NCBI GenBank assembly: GCA_013368325.1
Contig: JAACJK010000057.1
Span: forward strand, 992,001 to 1,056,000
Length of the DNA stretch: 64,000 nt
Reading direction: 5' to 3'
Source: Ephemerocybe angulata
Taxonomy: Eukaryota; Basidiomycota; Agaricomycetes; Agaricales; Psathyrellaceae
Below, piece after piece: positions 56,301 through 64,000 of this stretch. The notes under the pieces are model-generated. The model was given only the letters and a program-made list of their open reading frames with translations. It ran no database searches and was not told the origin of the DNA. Position 1 is the stretch's first letter; every line of letters begins with the position of its first letter. Made by a program: the position numbers and the translations under genes.

Positions 56301-58476
56301 CCCGAACTCAGGCGTTTTTCAAAGAGGCTACGATGTCTTCCTTGGACGATACCATGTCGAGGATCAAGGGCGCCATCGTCCACATGAAGTCACACGAGGT
56401 TCCCAAGGCACTGCCATCGGAATCACATCCTGAACGCACTCACCCAAGAGTACCATCCTCTCAGCCGTCACTCAGGCCCCCGCGGGAAAGATGGGTTCCG
56501 CCTGCTCTCCGGCCGCGCCATTCTGAATTCCCAGAGGATGATGAGCGAGAGGTGTTCGATGTCACGGTGCTGGCCCTCCCCCCTTCTCCGCCACCATCGT
56601 CTCTTCGCATCCAGCTCCCGAAACAATCGCGAATCGTCGAGTTCATTAGCCGAAAGCAACTGCAGAATTTCCATAGGCCTCCCTACCCCGCTCGGGTTGA
56701 ACAGCTCCTATCCTTTGAACCCCCCGTCGAAGGCATGAACAGGCGAGACCTTTCATTGAATGATGTCCTCTTCCGCAAGCCTATAAACTACAAGGGAAAG
56801 CTGCCGAAGTATCGGGTGCTGCTCCCGAGGAGGCAGAATAAAATCACCCTCCGCGGGTTTGGCAAGCCTCCCGTCGCTGATAGCACGACGTCTTGGAGAA
56901 AGGCCGCTCCTGCTGCGAGGCCTTCTACGGATGTTGCAAGCTTGCCTGTGGGCAGTGGACTAGAAACAATGAGCCGCTCTCCTCCACCAGACACGCCGCT
57001 GGATTCTGAGGCGAGTGCGTCTCTGCCGAAGCCTTCTGAGCCTGGTGCGGCTAAACCGGCCACACCTCCTGGGGTCCGAACCAGATCACAGCCCAAGATG
57101 CCTGCCGGTTCTGCTGTGGTGGTGATGCGCGATTCGAAGATGGATGTCATTGGAGCCAATGTTAAGACACCTATGAACTTCATTGTTTCCGACGAGTTGG
57201 AGGAAGCTAGGGAACCTGCGCAGACCATGGAAGATCTCTCGTCCGACAGCCTAACAATCAACCCTGTGCTTAATGGACAGTCTAAAGAGCTGCAGGCCGC
57301 TCTACCAGACACCTTAAAGCCCTCCGATACAATCCTGCCTGGTAGCAACAACGAACCTGTCCGGACAACCCCTGCCCCGCCTTCAATATCTGAAGCTAAG
57401 CCCTCTGAAAGTACCACCTCAGTGAGTCTTTGTCTGTGTAGCCGGTATACCTCATTACTTTACTAATCCCGCCGGTGAAGACAGACCGAGCCGCCTTTCC
57501 AACACAGCAAGAATCGCCGTGGGCGAAGTCGTCATTGATACCCTCTTTGAAGGAGTCGACATCGAGAGGCCCTGATCCCGAGCACCTCAAAGCTCTCTGG
57601 TCACAGCCGTCTGAGAAGTCAGAATTACACCCCGTGAACTCACTAGAGGCTATCCCCGATGACCTGACATCGCTACCGTTTACCCTGCACGAAGTTAAGT
57701 CGGAAGATGGTGCCACACCCCCGCCTGCTCCTCCCCCACAGCCACCATCCCGGATGTCCCTGCATGATGTGACGAGAGCATTCCAGCAAGTACCTCAGTC
57801 ATCAGCGACGACCACTGGTTCCACTCGCCCTCCCATTTCCCCACCATCGACGAACGCACCTGTGGCTCGCCCAACAGGTTACTCATATGCTGTACCTCCA
57901 AATGGAATGCGCCCATCGTACGCTTCATATTCCCCTATCACCAGCCATTCTCCAGCACCTCCTATGATGTACTCGCCCCACCCTCCGCCCATGAATGCTA
58001 GCCCTGTCCCCGGTCGGATGCAAGTGAACCCTTACGGACCATCGATGTGGATGATGCCAGTCATGCCCCCACCTACAAACGGCGGTAATATCATGAGGCC
58101 ACCCCCATATCCCGCGCCCCAGATGATGCCCTACAGCCCATCGCCCCCTGCTAATGGCGTTTATCCACAACATCCTCCGACCATGATGCAGCACCAGCAT
58201 CCGCCCTCGCAGAATGGGGGACCAGCGAACCGCAGCCGCAGCATGCCTGGAATGAGTCCTGCAATGTCACAGTCCCCGATGTATCCTCCCAGCCCCATGC
58301 TGATGCATGCTCATGCTCATCCACCGCCTGTCATGCAGAACCACGGCTATGGTCCCATGCCGGCGGGGAGGGGACAGCCGAGAACCGACAGTAACGCTAG
58401 CCATTTGGGTCATCAGCAACATCCCCCGTATCCTCCTCCTGCTCCTTCAGCTCCCTTCGCGAGGCCTGGCTGGTAG
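53371..58476 (+). CDS. Large intrinsically disordered protein of unknown function
   Basis: About 1,600 residues in six or more exons, nearly all low-complexity Ser/Pro/Thr-rich sequence. I do not recognise the family. Islands that look conserved are KKFSAVNVNKKFLEK, SKPVWGNAKPPSA...DFPTAAEAV, HHWDEMEEDDDDFLGGVVEFGDGRQYKV, an Arg/Glu-rich coiled coil near 55,330-55,500 (AKQRREQEEAEREAQKERARQKAQELEEKM), ERWVPPALRPR, and a basic stretch LPKYRVLLPRRQNKITLRGFG. The last ~250 residues are rich in Pro, Met, His and Tyr (MYPPSPMLMHAHAHPPP). The HWDEMEEDDDDF and WVPPALR islands suggest peptide motifs for partner binding. A role in RNA or translation control is a guess. Confidence 0.8.
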
Positions 58477-58688
58477 ATTTCTTGTGGCTCTACGTTATCA
58501 TCTTCGTAATTCTCTATACGTTGTTGCTATGCTTTTTATCTGTTGTATTGCAAGCATTTTTCTTCCCTGATCCCGCTCGGTGCATGGTAGTGATAAGATT
58601 AGGAACGTCTATATGCCGCGCTGGAGTATGAGGTATGGTATCTGGTATCTATCATCTACTGGAAGCAAAAAGAGAAGACGCTGTGGGC

Positions 58689-60338
58689 TTAAACAGCAAG
58701 GGAGACAGCCTTCTCAGCTGCTTCATCCAAACCGTCGAAGGCAATAATCTTGAGGCCAGAGTCTTTGATCATCCTGGAAAAAGACTCCTTTAGAACTTTG
58801 GGACACACATAACTTTAAGATATTTGACGTACTGCTTAGCCTCCGCCTCCTTGGTCCCCTTCAACCTGACGACGAGGGGGATGGTAAGGCCGAGTTCTTT
58901 TGTGGCTTTGATGACACCCTCAGCAATGTAGTCGCATCGCATAATACCTGGGGAAACCTCGATAAACAAGGGAACGAACGGGCGGGTTGCAACGGAAACA
59001 TACCTCCGAAAATGTTGATGAAGATGCTCTTAACTTTAGGATCAGCAAGGAGAATCTCGAAGGCTTTCTTCACCGTCTCGGGGGTGGCTCCTCTGCGAGA
59101 TGAGAGAAATGATAGAAGTCAGCACGGGACATTAAGGAATTCGGGTATGAGTTTTACTGACCCTCCAACGTCGAGGAAGTTGGCGGGGTTGCCTCCGTGG
59201 AGGGATAGAACATCCATGGTGGCCATGGCGAGTCCGGCACCGTTAACGAGGCAGCCGATATTGCCGTCAAGCTTGATAAAGTTGAGGTCAGCCTTCTGGG
59301 CCTCAACCTCGGAGGGCTCTTCCTGAGAGATATCACGGAGAGCGAAGACGTCTTTCTGGCGGAAAGAGGCGTTGTCGTCGAAGCCAAACTTGGCATCCAT
59401 GCAAAGGACGGCACCGTCTGTGGTAAGGGCCATAGGGTTGATCTCAATCTGAGTGGCATCCTTTTCCTTGAAGATGCGGTAGAGGTTGATGAAGATGTCA
59501 GCGGCCTCGTTTTGGGTTTGGGCATCGCTGAATCCGAGCTTCTTCGCGACCTCAATGGCCTCGGGCTTGGAGAGGCCGTTGTTGAAGTCGATGGGGGTGG
59601 TGATGATGGCGCTGGGGTCCTTGGCCGCAACCTCTTCGATGTTCATGCCTCCCTGCGCAGACGCGACGAGGACGACGCCCTGGGTCGCGCGGTCGTTCAA
59701 CACGGCGACATAGTATTCGTGGGCGGTCTGGCGGCGCTCGGCCAACATGACCGCATTGCAGACACGGCCTCCAGCTCCGGTCTGCTTGGTGATAAGCTTG
59801 GAACCGATCATCTTGCTCGCGTACTCCTTCGCTTCTGCAGGGCTGCCCAACGAACGGTTCGCTTAATCACAAGCTTGAGGATGGGGGGACCATACCTGTT
59901 GACCATATGGACTCCTCCCTGGAGGCCAGTGTCGAAGTGGCCCTTGCCACGACCGCCAGCAAGCACTTGGGCCTTAATGACGAGGCCATCCTTGCCTATG
60001 GGCGGTTATTAACCTTGGACGCGATCAGAGCTGGCAAAGCACTGTACCGAAGTTTGATGCGACCTCGAAGGCCTCTTCAGGGGTGTGTGCAGCGACACTC
60101 TTCGGTGTAGGGATACCGTACTATGAAGGTCCTTCAGCAAAGTCTGGAGTGTCAAACTAAAATTTATGACGAACCGAGTTCAGGAGCTTCATTGACTGGT
60201 ACTCATGGATGGAAAGGCATCGCTTCTGGCTTGCAGTCGCAGCCTACACGATAAAACCGTCAGAATTGCGCGTAAAAAAGCGGAGAAGGGTGCACGCACC
60301 CTTGCCAGTGGCTTGGCTTTGGAAATATAGCGGAACAT
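58689..60338 (-). CDS. LSC2: Succinate-CoA ligase beta subunit, mitochondrial
   Basis: The enzyme converts succinyl-CoA and NDP plus phosphate to succinate and NTP in the TCA cycle. A short presequence ([21 protein letters not shown]) precedes [14 protein letters not shown], then [21 protein letters not shown] and the ATP-grasp nucleotide region [16 protein letters not shown]. Then come [28 protein letters not shown] and [26 protein letters not shown]. The CoA-ligase domain follows ([47 protein letters not shown]), ending AEKAVSLAV. Eight exons are needed. Whether it prefers ADP or GDP cannot be read from sequence. Confidence 0.94.
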
Positions 60339-60896
60339 GGTGTCGGTGAACAAGATAGAGCAGCTCTATCGCGATGACAGAACGAGTTTGGAAGCCAGCT
60401 CTCCAGAACTTGATCGGGGAACACGTTACTGTGCTTAGTCATCCTCGCATCCATCATAAGAGACCGCAATCATTTTTCGCTTTTCCTCGACCAAAACGCA
60501 GACGACGGTCGACGGCGCCCTCCCGGTCCTCCAGTCTCTCACCAGGCAGGCCTCGAGTCTGTTGTGGCTCTCCTTTGGCAGACCGACTTCTCGCTTCGAG
60601 TTCGGACGGCACCACCCCCATGGGTCGTCCGTAATTAAGCAGAGAAATATCTCTTGTGGCATCCATCTCCAGCTCCGACCACATCAACGTCATCGCGGTC
60701 TGGTAGCAGGGACGCACGGTCTGGGTGGATGGAGATGCTGCCATACTTTGGGGACGGCTGCAGCGTGTTAGGCTCGAGGCAGCGACCCACCGGACCTCCC
60801 CTGTAGCACTTTTTTGTATTTATGTCCAAATCAATCCGTCGATGCTTACCCGCCTTTCGATCGCCTCTTTCTCTATTGCCAGTCTCAAACCGGTTT
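60339..60896. other. Divergent intergenic region between LSC2 and the DinB-like gene
   Basis: The region holds both promoters and leaders. Small frames on both strands have no recognisable relatives. An in-frame ATG at 60822 could extend the downstream gene. Confidence 0.45.
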
Positions 60897-61826
60897 ATGA
60901 TGCAGTCCTCCGACTCTGATGTCATTTCTCCTTCCGCCGCCAACATGAGCAGCTATACACCGCGCACGAACGCCGCTGACCCCTCAACCTCGCAGGAGCG
61001 CAACGAAACTTTGGCCCAGCAACTCGTCGTCGCCAGGACCGTCCTCTCCCAGGCAGTTGATCTAATCGACAACCACCTTACAACCGACGAGCAGCTGACT
61101 GTCAGCTCTAAGTATCTGCCTGGCTCGACTATTGGTATGTCGTGTGATGTGGAGGATGTCGGCCGACTGAGGGAATGCTGCAGGGAAACACCTTCGCCAT
61201 GCTAGGGATCACTATGTCCTGCTCCTGGATAGCTTGAAAACCCCTGCCCCCCATACCATGTCCTACGACACTCGGATACGGAATACACCGATGGAGACAA
61301 GTTTGTCGGGTGCGAGGGAAGCACTGCTAGCGACAATTAAGCAGCTTGAGGATGCGGTACCGGCGGCGAACGTGGACCAGCCTCTGACTCTTCATGCTAT
61401 CACACCCCATATGCACGAGTTCAAGTCGACGTTTGGACGTGAGGTAAGCCCCCGCAGGAGCTCAAGGGCCAAGGCGATCCTTTGCTGATAACGTTGAATT
61501 CTTCAGCTCTGGTTCGCAAGTCTTCATTGTGTTCATCACTGGTCGATGGTAAGCATTTCGGCAAGTTCTTTAGCTGGTCTAGGGGATAACGGCGGCACCA
61601 GGTTCGAGTCATCGCTGGCGAGTTGGTCAGTGTCAACGTTTCCCTTCTGGCGGTGAATTTGAATACGAAATTGGAGCAGGGTATTACTTTACAGGAAGGC
61701 TTCGGATTCGCTCCTTCGACCCTTGTATATCAGGGTAAGAATTCGCCCACCCCTTCGAGTCTGAAATCGTCTAAAATTTGACTCGCAGATCGCCAAGACA
61801 CACCTCTGGGGAAGGCAAATCTGTAG
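60897..61826 (+). CDS. DinB-superfamily-like protein
   Basis: A helical-bundle protein resembling DinB-like, metal-binding proteins found across fungi; its function is unknown. The model reads NETLAQQLVVARTVLSQAVDLIDNHLTTDEQLTVSSKYLPGSTI, then GKHLRHARDHYVLLLDSL (His in the HxxxHxxD-like arrangement), SYDTRIRNTPMETSLSGAREAL, and LHAITPHMHEFKSTFGRELWFASLHCVHHWSMVRVIAGEL. It ends GFGFAPSTLVYQDRQDTPLGKANL. Conserved histidines (HARDH, HCVHHW) could bind metal. Six exons are needed, one of 24 nt (61602-61625). The start is ambiguous between ATGs at 60822, 60897 and 60945. Confidence 0.85.
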
Positions 61827-62206
61827 CGTCGATGGGAAGGGGCCTGGAGGAAAGCCTTGTCGCCATCCGATTGTGTTTTCCAATAACCTAGTTTCGTATA
61901 ATGGATCGCTATCTACTAGGCAGTCTTTAACAGTAGAAATGACTGAAATCTGGTCAGCGCTAGAGTGAGGTTGGCGAAGTGAGAGCATCCACGAATTGAG
62001 AACTTCACGGCTTCCGTGACGCCCGTGAAGTGCCGTGAACCGACGCCGATCGGGATATTTTTGGTTGTGTTTGGCTACAGCTTCGATATGGCGCGCTCGG
62101 CATTGGCCGTGCTTCTCCTTGTCCCACACCCCGCGTTACTTGTTTCTCTCCCCCTGCCCTCCCCTTGACTCCAATCCCCTTATTATTTTTCCTGGAGATA
62201 GCGACC
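61827..62206. other. Intergenic region between the DinB-like gene and the KDZ-associated gene
   Basis: A same-strand gap of about 380 bp. The right part is CT-rich, as expected for a leader. No gene or repeat is recognised. Confidence 0.45.
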
Positions 62207-64000
62207 ATGTCTGGGACGACATTCTTTGATGTTTACTCCGTTCTATCGAGGAATAAAGGCCTGGAAAAGACCTTCACTATCTCCAAAGCTATTACTTATG
62301 TCCGACTTGCGACGGCCCTGAAGCGCGCTATCATTCATGCGCAGCCTCCAAACTATGATCCTAGTGTACCTCCCATATCACTTCCACCGAATCTAGCAGA
62401 GTTTCTACAGGGATCCGTAGGTATAAAGGAAGAAGATATGGACACAATCTGGACAGCATTCCGCATGGTTGCCTGGAATCTCGACCTATCACAGCAATCG
62501 GTTATCGGTGATGGGATGCTGTACGTGAAGGCTGGACAGGGGATGAGTATGACCTGCATCTGTACACCCTATCGCAGCTACTAAGCTCTGAGAACAGGGA
62601 ATCGAACACTCTATCCTCCAGTGACAAAATGCGTGACACCCAGTGCCCAGGCACCGACAAGATTCTGAGAGCCGGAGACCGTGCGGAGAGAAAAATCGTG
62701 CTATATACCCTCAAGGACGGTGCATGTGCGACCTATCACATGCAGTTACGATGTCTGCGTACGCTTTAGATGTTTATTTGAGCGTACATGGACTTACCTT
62801 GTTATGTTTCATCAAATAGACTGCCATACTGTCTACCACAACAATTACTACGTCGTGGGCAGTCATCGGCACTACTACAGTGGTGTTCCTGAGGTTATCG
62901 ATATCGGAAAGCACCATTTCATCGAACGGGATGTCGCTGCTTTATTCTTGAACCTGATGCTTGTTTCATGGTGCGCAGATGTGTTTCCCTGGCATAAGTA
63001 ATCCCTAGTAACCCTGTTTTAAAGGACCTCGGTTACAAATGCTGCGGAGATATATAACCGTTCATTAATGAAGAAGGAGAACCAACCCGATGAGTGGGAC
63101 TTCGTCTTTGACATACGCGCGGAGCATATATGGAATGCCATCGCCCATCTTGCTATTCTTGAGGACTGCGAGGAGCATGGGACGCTTCTCACTGTAACAA
63201 ACAAAGAGGAGCAAAAGGACCGTCTCTCAGAAGCCATATCCGCTCGCAATAAACGCTTCGAGAACTTTGGGCAGCCTGAATGGGCGCATTTCTGTGAGCG
63301 ATGTGTACGACTTCTAAAGAAGCCTGACGGAGTGACATGTATGTACTCGCCGGAACACACCTATGCAGCTGTACTGACGATGGTATATTGCTAGACAAGG
63401 CATCAGCCATCGTCTGCGATGGAATTACAATAGGTCATCCCTGTTGCAATGTCCCGAACTGCATGATATCGCTCGCGGACTGCAAAAAGGATAGATTTTG
63501 CAAAAACCATACAAGCAGGAACTCGGTCTGCGCCGTTGATATCTGCGAGCAGCCAGTTCAACCGGGATTCAAGACATGCGGCGAAGCGTCTCATAGGGAG
63601 CTCGATAACAAACAGAAAATCCGTAACACCGCCAACTTCCAGACCAAGCATCGTCTCCAGCGGAAGGGAGTTTCAGCTCCACCAGACGAAGAAACACTCG
63701 AGGAGCTTGTTGCTAATGATATGGCGCCAGATGAGGGTGTAGAGGAAGGGATGTGCGCCCAGAAGAAGACGAGAATAAAGGGAAGCTTTGGAAGGAATCA
63801 AACGAGCACGGAGATGATAATGGCGCGCCCTTGCGGTATCATTGTGGCGCGCGCAACATCATACTTCTCCGAGTCCGTGCCACAAACAGTTGTGAGTTTT
63901 GGGCTCTCTGTATGAACACTATTGCTGATGCGTAACGGTTAGAAAATGCTCGAACAAGTCTTCAATGTCCCTGGATCAATGCCCGACTATTTCATATACG
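62207..64000 (+). CDS. KDZ-transposon-associated cysteine-cluster protein (CxC5/CxC6 type), partial at right edge
   Basis: A protein of the kind found next to, and probably mobilised with, Kyakuja-Dileera-Zisupton (KDZ) DNA transposons in mushrooms. It begins MSGTTFFDVYSVLSRNKGLEKTF. The cysteine clusters include HCHTVYHNNYYVVG, HRHYYSGVPEVIDIGKHHFIERDV and then SWTSVTNAAEIYNRS. These are followed by VCDGITIGHPCCNVPNCMISLADCKKDRFCKNH and DICEQPVQPGFKTCGEASH. The following PCGIIVARATSYFSESVPQTVKMLEQVF resembles the start of the transposase-like RNase H region. Five introns of 50-60 nt are needed. The frame is open to the last base, so the gene continues beyond the window. It looks intact, with no stop inside exons. 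Confidence 0.82.

Noticed and set aside
54033..57417. Long antisense frames across the large disordered protein
   Set aside because: Codon bias of the Ser/Pro-rich plus strand keeps the opposite frames open; they have no start context, introns or homology.
62207..64000. Calling the right-edge gene a complete transposase
   Set aside because: Only the cysteine-cluster part and the beginning of an RNase H-like region are visible; catalytic residues and terminal repeats lie outside or are absent.
1..64000. CRISPR arrays, prokaryotic operons or plasmid features
   Set aside because: Spliceosomal introns in nearly every gene, an intron-bearing tRNA and organelle-targeted proteins identify nuclear fungal DNA; no regularly spaced repeats are present.

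Overview
This is a eukaryotic nuclear window from a basidiomycete fungus, most likely an agaricomycete (mushroom-forming class). The evidence is compact genes with many GT-AG introns of about 50-60 nt and CTRAY-type branch sites, together with family content typical of Agaricomycetes: a DUF2235 alpha/beta hydrolase, an S41 CPAF-like protease, BTB and F-box proteins, and a KDZ-transposon-associated cysteine-cluster protein. I find about 27 protein genes and one intron-containing tRNA-Met. Gene models were assembled by hand from the reading frames and splice signals.

Layout. 1.2-10.6 kb: a membrane protein with a glycosyltransferase-like domain, a secreted S41 protease, ICE2 and DUG3. 11.8-17.1 kb: a small secreted peptide gene with a TATA box, then AGM1 (UDP-GlcNAc synthesis) divergent from SEC17 (alpha-SNAP), then NUS1 (dolichol synthesis). 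17.7-32.5 kb: DUF2235 hydrolase, MFS transporter, PTRH2, UPF0658 Golgi membrane protein, BET1 SNARE, ULP1 SUMO protease, tRNA-Met(CAU) and a Yippee protein. 32.5-41.8 kb: a gene-poor island with one recognisable 98-aa ORF gene and long pyrimidine-rich tracts. 41.8-64 kb: Ras-type GTPase, BTB protein, PXMP4, F-box protein, MTC1, NDUFS3 divergent from SPF27, a roughly 1,600-aa disordered protein, LSC2, a DinB-like protein, and a KDZ-associated protein running off the right edge. The set is mainly housekeeping: ER/Golgi traffic (ICE2, SEC17, BET1, UPF0658), glycosylation precursors (AGM1, NUS1), mitochondria and peroxisomes (NDUFS3, LSC2, PTRH2, PXMP4). There is no biosynthetic cluster.

The most striking signal is at exon level. 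Several conserved proteins can be read in frame only if extremely small exons are spliced in: 2 nt in the Ras gene, 4 nt in the S41 protease, 6 nt in PTRH2 and 7 nt in the MFS transporter. There are also exons of 13, 14, 15, 22 and 24 nt, a possible zero-length exon (an AG|GT ratchet inside a 108-nt intron), and two GC-AG introns. Each of the four smallest exons restores residues that are conserved in its family. Conventional annotation would probably truncate or frameshift these genes. The DUF2235 gene also appears to carry a one-base deletion.
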